From positions 1 through 51,080 of the forward strand of contig JACQFZ010000031.1 of assembly GCA_016199745.1 (NCBI GenBank): DNA of 51,080 bases. Reading direction: 5' to 3'. The notes below the pieces were generated by a model. It was not told where the DNA came from and made no database searches. It worked only from the letters and a program-made list of their open reading frames with translations. Origin of the DNA: Gammaproteobacteria bacterium. GTDB taxonomy: Bacteria; Pseudomonadota; Gammaproteobacteria; Acidiferrobacterales; Sulfurifustaceae. The position numbers and the translations under genes were made by a program. Positions 17,003 to 25,239 of the stretch are shown piece after piece (the first letter of the stretch is position 1; each line of letters opens with the position of its first letter).

Positions 17003-17752
17003 TCAACTGGCGTGCTGCGCCAACACGGTTTCTGGAAAATCGGCGTTGGTGTAGACGTTCTGCACATCGTCGAGATCCTCCAACACCTCAAGCAGCTTGA
17101 GCACGTGCTCGGCGTCATCGCCGTCGAGCGACACCGCCGTCGCCGGCCGCTCGATTATTTCGGCACCTTCCGGTTTTAAACCGACCTTGGCCAACGCGTC
17201 GCGTACGCCGTGCAGCGCCTCGAAGCCGGTCAGCACGGTGAGTGAGCCGTCGGCTTCGGTAACGACATCGTCGGCACCGGCATCGAGCGCGGCTTCCACG
17301 ACCGCGTCTTCGTTGGTGCCGGGAGCATAACTGATGATGCCGACTTTCTTGAACAAGTAGGCGACCGAACCGTCCGTGCCGAGATTACCGCCGTATTTGG
17401 CGAAGGCATGGCGCACTTCACCGGCGGTGCGGTTGCGATTGTCGGTTTGGCAATCGACGATGACAGCGACACCGCTCGGCCCATAACCTTCATAGCGAAC
17501 TTCTTCGTAGTGTGCGCCTTCGAGCTCACCGGTGCCGCGTTGGATGGCGCGCTCGATGTTGTCCTTCGGCATGTTTTGCCCAAGCGCCTTATCGATGGCA
17601 TGGCGCAAACGCGCATTCATCGCCGGATCGCCGCCGCCCATGCGGGCGGCAACCATGATTTCACGAATAAATTTGGTAAAGGTTTTGCCGCGCTTGGCGT
17701 CCTGAGCGCCTTTGCGGATGCGAATGTTGGCCCATTTACTGTGTCCGGCCAT
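17003..17752 (-). CDS. yebC: YebC/PmpR-family transcriptional regulator
   Basis: YebC proteins are about 245-250 residues and act as DNA-binding regulators or, in newer work on one subgroup, in translation. The 249-residue product starts [20 protein letters not shown], the family's invariant start; an earlier in-frame ATG adds 18 atypical residues and is rejected. A central [19 protein letters not shown] and an acidic C-terminus are present. Its place upstream of ruvC is conserved in gammaproteobacteria. Confidence 0.95.
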   Translation of the reverse strand: MAGHSKWANIRIRKGAQDAKRGKTFTKFIREIMVAARMGGGDPAMNARLRHAIDKALGQNMPKDNIERAIQRGTGELEGAHYEEVRYEGYGPSGVAVIVDCQTDNRNRTAGEVRHAFAKYGGNLGTDGSVAYLFKKVGIISYAPGTNEDAVVEAALDAGADDVVTEADGSLTVLTGFEALHGVRDALAKVGLKPEGAEIIERPATAVSLDGDDAEHVLKLLEVLEDLDDVQNVYTNADFPETVLAQHAS

Positions 17753-17825
17753 GGGGACCTCGGTGTTAACAGGAACTCGATAACGGGGCAGTACCCGCGT
17801 TGGCAACCGAGTTTAGCATCCACCA

Positions 17826-17930
17826 CTAGGCTTCCCCAACCGCTAAAAAGCCTTCTTCCAGCAACTCGTTTACCGCCTCACTGGCGTTCTCGGTCGTATC
17901 AAACAAGCCTACTACCATCTTGTTGCTCAT
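17826..17930 (-). pseudogene. Fragment of a stress-protein 17M-like domain
   Basis: A 34-codon frame reads MSNKMVVGLFDTTENASEAV and then NELLEEGF, which is the first strand-helix unit of the general stress protein 17M-like domain often found beside DUF2382 genes. A TAG ends it at once, and no further similarity follows toward yebC. It directly follows the broken DUF2382-like frame below. Confidence 0.4.
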
Positions 17931-17944
17931 GTTGATGCACAACT

Positions 17945-18223
17945 TTATTGACGTGCACGACGGTCTCGAGCGCGCTTGCGCACTTCCAACGTTTCTTCAA
18001 TAGCGGGGACTGTGAGGGTTTGAACCGGGCGCACAGAAAAATCGCGAAAGCGGGCGCCCAGCAAATAAGAGACGTCGCCTTGTGGATGCAACGCGGCGCT
18101 CGGAATCAGTATGCGCCGCCCTTCGGGTAATAACACCGATGCCTGTGTTGATGATCGTGGATCGGATTCCAACGTAGCGCGCACGCCGTCGCTGTCGATC
18201 ACAATAAGTTTCGCTGTCTTCAT
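17945..18223 (-). pseudogene. DUF2382-like stress protein, frameshifted
   Basis: The 92-residue frame has an N-terminal part with a PRC-barrel-like segment (IPSAALHPQGDVSYLLGARF) and then TVPAIEETLEVRKRA, the beginning of a DUF2382 (YsnF-type) domain. Past that point the expected continuation is found in another frame (LETVVHVNKVVHQHEQ, read from about 17972), so a one-base shift has broken the gene. Proteins of this kind are linked to envelope or oxidative stress, but their role is unclear. The start has no strong ribosome-binding site. Confidence 0.45.
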
Positions 18224-18365
18224 TAATGATGCCCTCGCTCACGGTTCGACGAAAGCGCTTCCGTTAGGTTCAGAGACGTAGAGGGATTCCCCATTACGTT
18301 GAGCATGCCGATGGGCGGCTGTTATGCTTCGGCTCGACCCTAAAAATTATGGAGCTATCTACATT

Positions 18366-19079
18366 ATGAAGCGCTCGACACTGGCGTTTTGTCTCACCAC
18401 TCTTCCGCTGGTAGCAACGGCGGCCGATGACATCGAGCACATCGATAACCTCAATCAAACACAATTTCGGCAAATCACCGAAGACCTCGGCGCGGCCTTG
18501 AGCTACAAGGCGATCGCACCGGCAGAAGCGCTCGGCGTCACCGGATTCGATCTTGGCTTCGAAACGAGCGCCACTCGGGTAGAAAACTCAGCGGCGTGGG
18601 AAGTCGCGACGGGCGACTCCGTCAGCACACTTTATGTGTCGCGATTACATTTGCACAAAGGATTGCCTCTGGGGATCGACGTGGGCGCCTTCATCGGTCA
18701 AGTCCCAGGTAGCAACGTAAGCTTCGCCGGCGCGGAGCTGCGCTACGCCATCATTAAGGGCGGCATCGCCACACCGGCAGTTGGCGCACGCGCGACGTAT
18801 ACGAAATTATCGGGGGTTAACCAACTCGATTTTTCGACGACCGGCGTTGAGCTCACGGTGTCGAAGGGCTTCGCCGTGTTTACGCCGTATGCAGGTATTG
18901 GCGAAGTCTGGGCCAGCGCCGATCCGCAGAACGTGGCAAACGTCACGTCAGAAGATGTCAGCCTGACGAAGTACTACGTCGGTACGAATATCAACGTCGC
19001 CGTCATCAACGTCGCCATCGAAGCCGATCGCACCGGCGATGCCACGAGTTACAGCGCAAAATTTGGCTGGCGGTTTTAA
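18366..19079 (+). CDS. Outer-membrane beta-barrel protein, function unknown
   Basis: The 237-residue protein has a signal peptide (MKRSTLAFCLTTLPLVATAA) and then alternating amphipathic strands with Gly and aromatic residues (FDLGFETSATRV, GIDVGAFIGQVPG, VGARATYTKL, FAVFTPYAGIGEVW), ending SAKFGWRF. A terminal Phe is the usual BAM-recognised end of an outer-membrane barrel. I chose the ATG at 18366 because the extra 14 upstream residues would spoil the signal peptide. I do not recognise the family; eight to ten strands are likely. Confidence 0.75.
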   Translation: MKRSTLAFCLTTLPLVATAADDIEHIDNLNQTQFRQITEDLGAALSYKAIAPAEALGVTGFDLGFETSATRVENSAAWEVATGDSVSTLYVSRLHLHKGLPLGIDVGAFIGQVPGSNVSFAGAELRYAIIKGGIATPAVGARATYTKLSGVNQLDFSTTGVELTVSKGFAVFTPYAGIGEVWASADPQNVANVTSEDVSLTKYYVGTNINVAVINVAIEADRTGDATSYSAKFGWRF

Positions 19080-19085
19080 TTAAAC

Positions 19086-19115
19086 GCAGGGCGGGCAACT
19101 TATGGCCCGCCCTGC
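19086..19115 (+). terminator. Hairpin after the outer-membrane protein gene
   Basis: GCAGGGCGGGC pairs perfectly with GCCCGCCCTGC around an eight-base loop, seven bases after the stop codon. The following sequence has only a weak T-run, so efficiency is uncertain. It also faces the convergent hydrolase gene. Confidence 0.7.
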
Positions 19116-19141
19116 AGGTTTATTGCCACTGCACCAAATCC

Positions 19142-19810
19142 CTAACGTCGCTCCACAACAGTAGCAGCCGCTACAAAGCCACCGTGTCTCAAAAAATCGC
19201 CCACGCACTCCGCCGCCCGTGCCGATAGCAACATGCCGCTGTGCGCGACGTGCAGCGTAATTTCATCGGCGGCGCCGGGAAGATGCATTTCGTCGAACGT
19301 CAGCACGCCATCGTTCGGCCGGCGCAAATCGGGAAATAACACGCGTCCGAATCCCGCCGACATATCGCCCTTAATCACACCGACGCTCCGATCGCCGAGC
19401 TCGCCAATCGGCGGCTCGCCGTCGAGCAGACTGGCGATGCTGTGGCCGAGAATGCGCTTACCCCAACGCCGGCGCCACAATCGGCGAGCAATGCCACTAC
19501 CGCTATGCGGCGCTGCCAACGTTACGATACGGCCGGGACGCGGCGGCGGACAATAACTGAGCATCGCACAGATGAGCACACCGCCGAGGCTGTGACCGAC
19601 GTAATGCACGACATCGGCGTCAATCGCATCGCTGAATACGCGCAGTGCTGCGGCATTGTCGCGCAACGATTTACGTACCGTCGGATAAGAAAACAGATAG
19701 GTGCGAAAGCCGCGACGACGCAGTCGCCAAGCGATCAGCGCCATGCTCCAGCCACCGAGCCAAAGGCCGTTGACCAACACAACCGCCTCGGCGCGCGCCG
19801 CCGCGCTCAT
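19142..19810 (-). CDS. Alpha/beta hydrolase, lipase/PGAP1-like
   Basis: The 222-residue protein has an N-terminal strand with VVLVNGLWLGGWSM, the nucleophile elbow VGHSLGG (Ser), and a His in LHVAHSGML near the C-terminus that can complete the triad. Substrate is unknown; the fold covers esterases, lipases and acyltransferases. There is no signal peptide. The ATG at 19810 overlaps the nudB stop as ATGA; an ATG at 19822 is also possible. It is the last gene of the yjiR-like/nudB/hydrolase unit. Confidence 0.75.
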   Translation of the reverse strand: MSAAARAEAVVLVNGLWLGGWSMALIAWRLRRRGFRTYLFSYPTVRKSLRDNAAALRVFSDAIDADVVHYVGHSLGGVLICAMLSYCPPPRPGRIVTLAAPHSGSGIARRLWRRRWGKRILGHSIASLLDGEPPIGELGDRSVGVIKGDMSAGFGRVLFPDLRRPNDGVLTFDEMHLPGAADEITLHVAHSGMLLSARAAECVGDFLRHGGFVAAATVVERR

Positions 19811-20259
19811 GCGGCCGGCCATTCTTTATATATGCGCTCGATCGCTACTCGATTGGTCCAGGAGGTGACCCTGGCTATGCCTTCGGCAAAATCGACCCAG
19901 ACGTATTCGGTATGCTCTTTCGGCGCCAACATCGGCGGCACTTCGGCAGCAAGCTCAAAGGCAAACGCGCGCTCGACGTTTTCCGCAACACCGGGCGCGT
20001 AACGATGACGCCAGTGCGGCAGGATCGTGTAAGTCTGGGTCAGCTCGAGATCGCGCAACGTCGGCAGCATGGCCACAAAGCCGGTCTCTTCGCCGAGCTC
20101 GCGCGCCGCTGTCACCCGTGGATCGGTCTCGTGCCAATCCATCGCGCCGGTCACGGATTGCCAGAAATCCGGGTGATCGGCGCGCTTCATGAGCAACACT
20201 TTGCCGGTGCGCGCATAGATCACGATCAACACCGATTCCGGACGCTTATATGGCTTCAC
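19807..20259 (-). CDS. nudB: Dihydroneopterin triphosphate diphosphatase NudB
   Basis: NudB removes pyrophosphate from dihydroneopterin triphosphate in folate synthesis. The 150-residue protein carries a complete Nudix box, GAMDWHETDPRVTAARELGE plus ETGF, and a C-terminus typical of NudB (TEYVWVDFAEG). I chose the GTG at 20259, which has AAAGGAGA seven bases upstream and overlaps the preceding gene's stop (GTGA). In many gammaproteobacteria nudB sits between aspS and yebC; here aspS is 15 kb away. Confidence 0.88.
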   Translation of the reverse strand: MKPYKRPESVLIVIYARTGKVLLMKRADHPDFWQSVTGAMDWHETDPRVTAARELGEETGFVAMLPTLRDLELTQTYTILPHWRHRYAPGVAENVERAFAFELAAEVPPMLAPKEHTEYVWVDFAEGIARVTSWTNRVAIERIYKEWPAA

Positions 20260-21716
20260 GCCATCTCCTTTGCTAAATGACCGAGTGCGAACAAACCTTG
20301 CTCGACACGATCGTTCCAACTCAGAGCGAATGTTAATCGGATAAAATTTTTGTATTTTTGCTTGGCTGAAAACAGCGCGCCCGGCGCGACACTGATACCA
20401 CGATCCAGCGCGCGTTTATAGAGCTCGAGGCCGTTAACCTTCGCCGGCAACTCGAGCCACAAGACGATGCCGCCGGACGGTTGAGCGACGCGCGTACCTT
20501 CGGGAAAATAGCGCGCGATCGCCTGCACCATACGCTCGGCGTTTTGCGCATAAATCGGCCGGACGTTGCGCAGATGGCGCTCGTAACCGCCGTGCTCGAG
20601 AAATTCGGCAATCGCCATTTCCGACAGCGTCGCCGTCGCCTGTGTGTTGACGTACTTCAGATGTTCGATCTGCTCCTGAAAACGCCCGGGCACGGTCCAA
20701 CCGACGCGCAATCCCGGCGAAATCGTCTTCGAGAACGACGAGCAGTAAAACACCAACCCCTTACGATCGAACGCCTTCGCCGCCTTCGGCCGCGGCGCGT
20801 TGAACGCGAGGTCGGCGTAGATATCGTCCTCGATCAACGGAATGCCGTGCTCCGCCAACAATCGCACCAACCGCCGCTTACTGTCGTCGGACATGCAAGC
20901 ACCGAGCGGATTGCTGAAGCTCGGGCCAACGACGCAAGCACGCACACTGTAACGATCGAGCGCCAACTCCAACGCTTCGACGCTGATGCCATCGCGCGGA
21001 TGCGTCGGAATCTCGAGCACTTTCATGCCGAGCGTTTCGATCAATTGCAGCGCGCCATAGTACGTCGGCGACTCGACGGCAATGACATCGCCCGGACGCG
21101 CAACCGCACGTAGACAAAGATTCAACGCTTCCTGGCAACCGCTGGTGATGACGATTTCGTCTGGTGAAATTTCGCAGCCGGTCTCGACCATGCGCCGGGC
21201 AATCTGCTGGCGCAACGCCGGCAACCCCGGTGGAAAATCGTAACGATGCGCTACGCCTTGGTCGTCGCGCAAAATGGCGGTGGTAATGCGATTCAATTTA
21301 CGCGTCGGCAGAAAGCCCGCTTGCGGTGAAGCAACGCCGAACTGAACGATGTCGGCGCTGCGCGTGTTCTTCAACACTTTCATCGCCAGCTCAGTAACGC
21401 TCACCGTCGTTGGCGAACCTTCGGGTCGCGACACCTCCGGTTCCGCCGGCGGTTGCCAACGCTGTTGCCGCACGTAATAGCCCGATTGCGGCCGTGCTTC
21501 GAGCACGCCTTCGTCTTCGAGTCGACGATAAGCTTCGATGACAGTGGCAACACTGACCTTGAGCTGATCACTCAGTTGCCGCACCGACGGTACGCGCTGG
21601 CCCGGACGATAAATTCCCTTATTTACTTGTTCGGCAATCCGCTGAGCGACGCGTTCGTATAGATTGCCGGTAATAGACTCGGTTCGTACGCGTGATTTCG
21701 TCTTCGATACCTGCAC
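20256..21716 (-). CDS. MocR-type (GntR/aminotransferase) regulator, YjiR-like
   Basis: The 486-residue protein fuses an N-terminal GntR winged helix (about 15-80: LYERVAQRIAEQVNKGIYRP, VPSVRQLSDQLKVSVATVIE) to a class I aminotransferase fold whose PLP lysine is in YCSSFSKTISPGLRVGW. MocR proteins use the bound PLP or an amino ligand to switch transcription of nearby genes. I chose the GTG at 21716 with GGGAGGG about eight bases upstream. A divergent DUF1127 gene follows, the same pairing as yjiR/yjiS in E. coli. The stop overlaps nudB. Confidence 0.85.
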   Translation of the reverse strand: MQVSKTKSRVRTESITGNLYERVAQRIAEQVNKGIYRPGQRVPSVRQLSDQLKVSVATVIEAYRRLEDEGVLEARPQSGYYVRQQRWQPPAEPEVSRPEGSPTTVSVTELAMKVLKNTRSADIVQFGVASPQAGFLPTRKLNRITTAILRDDQGVAHRYDFPPGLPALRQQIARRMVETGCEISPDEIVITSGCQEALNLCLRAVARPGDVIAVESPTYYGALQLIETLGMKVLEIPTHPRDGISVEALELALDRYSVRACVVGPSFSNPLGACMSDDSKRRLVRLLAEHGIPLIEDDIYADLAFNAPRPKAAKAFDRKGLVFYCSSFSKTISPGLRVGWTVPGRFQEQIEHLKYVNTQATATLSEMAIAEFLEHGGYERHLRNVRPIYAQNAERMVQAIARYFPEGTRVAQPSGGIVLWLELPAKVNGLELYKRALDRGISVAPGALFSAKQKYKNFIRLTFALSWNDRVEQGLFALGHLAKEMA

Positions 21717-21733
21717 AGCTGCCCTCCCGTTTA

Positions 21734-21799
21734 CCAGTACAGATAGCCTGTGCTGGAAACTGTTACGCCTCAATTTAACGTATTCTGAATCTGTACTGG
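21734..21799. promoter_or_regulatory. Candidate MocR operator, three CTGTACTGG half-sites
   Basis: CCAGTACAG at 21734-21742 faces CTGTGCTGG at 21748-21756 (inverted, one mismatch), and CTGTACTGG recurs at 21791-21799, 43 bp further on in the same direction. The sites lie between the divergent MocR and DUF1127 genes. Multiple half-sites at helical spacing are usual for MocR regulators. The role is inferred. Confidence 0.55.
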
Positions 21800-21866
21800 T
21801 CGAAGTATCCGGGATAGGCTTCGTAGCGTCAATCAACGAGAAAAGAGAGAGAAAAGGAGTACTGCT

Positions 21867-22250
21867 ATGACGACTGGACAACAACGAATCCGTGATACCC
21901 AGAAGCTGCGTGTGTGGCCGGTTCGGCCCAACGGGCCGGCGGCGCCGCAAACACTGACGCGCGCTATTAGCCGGTTCGTCCGCCAAAGCTTCAACAGCGT
22001 CGCCACTTATTTGCAACGGCAAAGCGTCTATGAAGAGCTCGCTACTCTAAGCGATCGCGAGCTGCGCGACATCGGCATCTCGCCGGCCGACTTCAACGCC
22101 ATTGCCAACGGCACCATTGCCGACGACATCAGCCGCCGGCCGCGGTATTGGCGAGCGCCGGAAGAAGCGCGCTTGGTGCTAGAAGCGCGTAATTACGCGC
22201 AGCAAGCGGAGCGTAAACCGTGGATGCGGGTGACCGCGAACCACTCGTAA
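21867..22250 (+). CDS. DUF1127 domain protein (YjiS-like)
   Basis: The 127-residue protein has the DUF1127 core YEELATLSDRELRDIGISPA at about residues 56-75, within a longer protein than the usual 50-70 residue members. DUF1127 is small, often Arg-rich and linked in some bacteria to RNA or metabolic stress control; its function here is unknown. AAAGGAG precedes the ATG. It is divergent from a MocR regulator, which probably controls it, and is followed after one base by an aminotransferase gene. Confidence 0.8.
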   Translation: MTTGQQRIRDTQKLRVWPVRPNGPAAPQTLTRAISRFVRQSFNSVATYLQRQSVYEELATLSDRELRDIGISPADFNAIANGTIADDISRRPRYWRAPEEARLVLEARNYAQQAERKPWMRVTANHS

Positions 22251-22251
22251 T

Positions 22252-23172
22252 ATGGGTCCATTAACGCAACAACGTCAGACAACAACGCCGGGGCAAAATG
22301 CCCCGGCCCAAGGACCGGTGTGTTGGCTGAACGGCGACATTATGCCGCTGGCCGACGCGAAAATTCCCGTGCTCGATCACGGTCTGTTGTACGGTGATGG
22401 CGTATTCGAGGGTATTCGTTTTTATCATGGCCGGGCGTTTCGCCTGGACATTCATTTGGCGCGGCTGGCGGCATCGGCCGCCGCTATTCGTTTGACGTTG
22501 CCGTACGACCTCGCGGCGTTCACGCAGGCGGTACAAACAACGATCGCCGCTTTCGGCCGTGCCGACGGTTATTTGCGCCTAGTTGTCACCCGCGGTGTCG
22601 GCAAGCTCGGCATCGATCCGAGCTCGTGCGCTCGGCCTAACGTGTTCATCGTCGCCGACGACATCTCCGTCGTTCCGGAGCGCGTTCGCGAACAAGGCGC
22701 ACGCGTCATCATCGCCGCTACCCGGCGCTTACCGGCCGACGGCCTCGATCCACGCGTCAAATCACTTAACTACCTCAACCATGTGCTCGCGCGCCTGGAA
22801 GCGGTGAATGCCGCCGCCGACGAGGCGATCTTGCTGAACGCCGCCGGTCGCGTAACCGAAGGCTCGGTCGACAACGTCTTCATCGTCCGCGCCGGCGAGC
22901 TGCTGACACCGCCGGTGAGCGACGGTGCACTCGACGGCGTGACCCGCGATGCTGTGCTCAAACTTGCACCAAGTCTTGGGCTGCCGGCGCGCGCCACGTC
23001 GCTCACGCCGTACGATCTCTACACCGCCGACGAATGTTTTCTTACCGGTACGGCCGCCGAATTGATACCGGTGCGCGAAATCGACGCACGACCGTTGCGG
23101 GCATGCCCGGGACCGGTGTACGAGCAAATCGGCGCCGCTTTCAAAAAATTGGTCGAGCAGGAAACCGCCTAA
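22252..23172 (+). CDS. Class IV aminotransferase, branched-chain type
   Basis: The 306-residue protein is a fold-type IV PLP enzyme like IlvE, with the Schiff-base lysine in RVKSLNYLNHV (about 170), the phosphate loop EGSVDNVFIV, and FLTGTAAELIPV. DHGLLYGDGVFEGIRFY is the IlvE-like N-terminal segment. It likely interconverts branched-chain amino acids and their keto acids; D-amino-acid or aminodeoxychorismate-lyase activity cannot be ruled out. The start lies one base after the DUF1127 stop and has no ribosome-binding site of its own, so coupled translation is likely. Confidence 0.82.
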   Translation: MGPLTQQRQTTTPGQNAPAQGPVCWLNGDIMPLADAKIPVLDHGLLYGDGVFEGIRFYHGRAFRLDIHLARLAASAAAIRLTLPYDLAAFTQAVQTTIAAFGRADGYLRLVVTRGVGKLGIDPSSCARPNVFIVADDISVVPERVREQGARVIIAATRRLPADGLDPRVKSLNYLNHVLARLEAVNAAADEAILLNAAGRVTEGSVDNVFIVRAGELLTPPVSDGALDGVTRDAVLKLAPSLGLPARATSLTPYDLYTADECFLTGTAAELIPVREIDARPLRACPGPVYEQIGAAFKKLVEQETA

Positions 23173-23256
23173 CCGAACCCCAAGAACCAGCGCGTCGGCT
23201 CGCGGCACTAATGTTATAGTCAGCGCGCTCACCAACTAATTAAAAGGATTTTGCCC

Positions 23257-24168
23257 ATGCCACTTCATCGTTCCTGGATTGGTACCGTTGCCGTAGTGAC
23301 ACTACTGGTCGCTGCCTGCCAAACGACACCGACGACGACCACAACGAGCGCACTCACCGCGCCAATTGCGGCGGCTGATAGCGTCGCCTCAATCGATGGC
23401 ACCACGATCAAATACGACGTCGCCGGCCAGGGTGACACGGCGCTGGTATTCGTGCACTGCTGGACCTGCAATCGTAGTTTCTGGGATGCGCAGGTGCCGT
23501 ACTTCGCGCCGAACTATAAAGTCGTGCGCGTCGATCTCGCCGGTCACGGCGAATCCGGCAAACAACGCAAGACCTACAGCATTCCAGCCTTCGGCGCCGA
23601 CGTCGCCGCCGTCGTCGATAAGCTCGATCTCAAGCACGTGATCCTGGTTGGTCACTCCATGGGCGGGCCGGTGGCGTTGGAAGCCGCCAAGCGACTCGGC
23701 GATCGAGTGATCGGCGTGGTCGGTATCGATACGTTCTATACGGCTTTTAGCTTTCCTAAGGAAAAGCAGGCGTCGAACGAAATGGCGGCTAAATTTATTC
23801 AGCCGCTGGAAGAAAATTTCCCCGCCAACGCCGACAAACTCATGCGCTCGATCTTCGCGCCGGGCGCCGATCCGGCATTGGTCGATCGCATCGCCAAAAA
23901 TGCCGGCGCGGCCGACAAAGCCGTAGCGCTGAGTGCCATGCGCAAGATGTTCGACTGGTACGTACAGGACGCCAACATGGCGTTCCTAAACATCGACGGC
24001 CGCCTGCGCAATATTAACGGCGATCCCAAGGGCGAGAACAAGCCGTTGCATGAGAGCGTGGTGTTGATTGCCGGCGCCGGCCACTTCCCAGCGCAGGAAA
24101 AGCCGACAGCGTTCAATCAGACGCTCGGGCAAATTGCTCGACAGTTGGTCGACAACGCTAAAAAATAA
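23257..24168 (+). CDS. Lipoprotein alpha/beta hydrolase
   Basis: The 303-residue protein begins with a lipoprotein signal and lipobox (VTLLVAACQ), a Thr-rich linker, and an alpha/beta hydrolase domain: VFVHCWTCNRSFWD (oxyanion loop), DLAGHGESG, nucleophile elbow LVGHSMGG and a late His in AGAGHFPAQEKP. Substrate unknown. AAAAGGA lies upstream of the ATG at 23257; an earlier in-frame TTG is less likely. Membrane anchoring is inferred from the lipobox. Confidence 0.8.
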   Translation: MPLHRSWIGTVAVVTLLVAACQTTPTTTTTSALTAPIAAADSVASIDGTTIKYDVAGQGDTALVFVHCWTCNRSFWDAQVPYFAPNYKVVRVDLAGHGESGKQRKTYSIPAFGADVAAVVDKLDLKHVILVGHSMGGPVALEAAKRLGDRVIGVVGIDTFYTAFSFPKEKQASNEMAAKFIQPLEENFPANADKLMRSIFAPGADPALVDRIAKNAGAADKAVALSAMRKMFDWYVQDANMAFLNIDGRLRNINGDPKGENKPLHESVVLIAGAGHFPAQEKPTAFNQTLGQIARQLVDNAKK

Positions 24169-24268
24169 CTGGCGCCAACGGCGCCCGCCGCCCGGCGGGC
24201 GCCGCATCCAACGGCTGGCTCGGTTGCGTATAGACTGACGCAACCACCCACTCGGAGGGATCGCGCCG

Positions 24269-24745
24269 ATGACGCAATTCGAACTGCTCACCCGCTGGCT
24301 CGTCCCTGCCCCGATCAATGTCGTCTGGGACGCGCTGCACGACGTCGGTAAATGGCCGAGCTGGTGGCGTTATGTTAAGCAAGTACAACAAATTGAAGCC
24401 GGCGATACCGACGGCATCGGTTCGATTCAACGTTTCGTTTGGGCAACGCGTCTGCCGTATCGCGTTAGCTTTGACATGCGCACTACCCAGCTACAACGAC
24501 CGTTCTTGATCGAAGGCCATGCCAACGGTGATCTCGACGGAACCGGGCGCTGGCAACTGCGCACGGTAGAAGGCAGCACGCTAGTGCGCTACGAATGGCG
24601 GGTGAAGGCGGATAAAGCGTGGATGAAGGCATTGGCGCCGTTGCTGCGACCGCTCTACGTTTGGAACCACAATGGCGTAATGGCGGCGGGCGAGGAAGGT
24701 TTGCGGAATTATCTTCGAAGTCGTCGTGCTAGCGGCGCACGCTAA
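24269..24745 (+). CDS. SRPBCC-family (START-like) protein
   Basis: The 158-residue product has the helix-grip START fold pattern: PAPINVVWDALHDVGKWPSW near the N-terminus, central beta strands (RYEWRVKADKAWMKALAPLL) and a C-terminal helix. Such proteins bind hydrophobic ligands or act as polyketide cyclases; no ligand can be assigned. CGGAGGG lies upstream of the start. It converges with the following gene, overlapping by four bases. Confidence 0.7.
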   Translation: MTQFELLTRWLVPAPINVVWDALHDVGKWPSWWRYVKQVQQIEAGDTDGIGSIQRFVWATRLPYRVSFDMRTTQLQRPFLIEGHANGDLDGTGRWQLRTVEGSTLVRYEWRVKADKAWMKALAPLLRPLYVWNHNGVMAAGEEGLRNYLRSRRASGAR

Positions 24746-25194
24746 CAACGCCCGATCAGCGCGCGCTCGCACCATACTTGCTTAGCGCCGATGGCGTAGC
24801 ACAACCCGTAAACCAGACAGATCAACGAACTCCATAGCAAGAACGGGTCGGCATCATCCGCTGTCGCGAACCATGCCGGAATAATCGCCAAGCCGCGCAA
24901 CAGATAGATAAACGCGATGCCGACCAACGCCGTTCGGAGCAACGGTAACCGACGAATCAAACCGGCGCCGGAAAAAGCGTACAACGCCCAAACGAATAAC
25001 AAGAGGGCGATCGCAAAGGTAACGATATTAGGAATCGCCGAGCCTTCCTCGGCAAGCGCAATCAACTGCTCGCCGGCACCGAAGAAGCGATACCAAGCGG
25101 GACCGCCGACGATGATGCCGATATGGAGCAGGCTGCCGATCAGGCTCAACACGCCGCCGATCACAAGAAATGGATTGCGCTTTTTTTGGCTCAC
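24742..25194 (-). CDS. Hypothetical inner-membrane protein, four helices
   Basis: The 150-residue protein has four predicted membrane segments at about 9-30, 54-74, 85-107 and 118-138. I recognise no family. It has a short charged N-terminus (MSQKKRNP). It is the gene nearest oxyR but on the same strand, so it could be cotranscribed from the oxyR side; no function is suggested. Confidence 0.65.
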   Translation of the reverse strand: MSQKKRNPFLVIGGVLSLIGSLLHIGIIVGGPAWYRFFGAGEQLIALAEEGSAIPNIVTFAIALLLFVWALYAFSGAGLIRRLPLLRTALVGIAFIYLLRGLAIIPAWFATADDADPFLLWSSLICLVYGLCYAIGAKQVWCERALIGRC

Positions 25195-25239
25195 GCGTTA
25201 CTCCCTTCCTTAATTCGCGGCTGGCAGTGTAGCGCAAAC

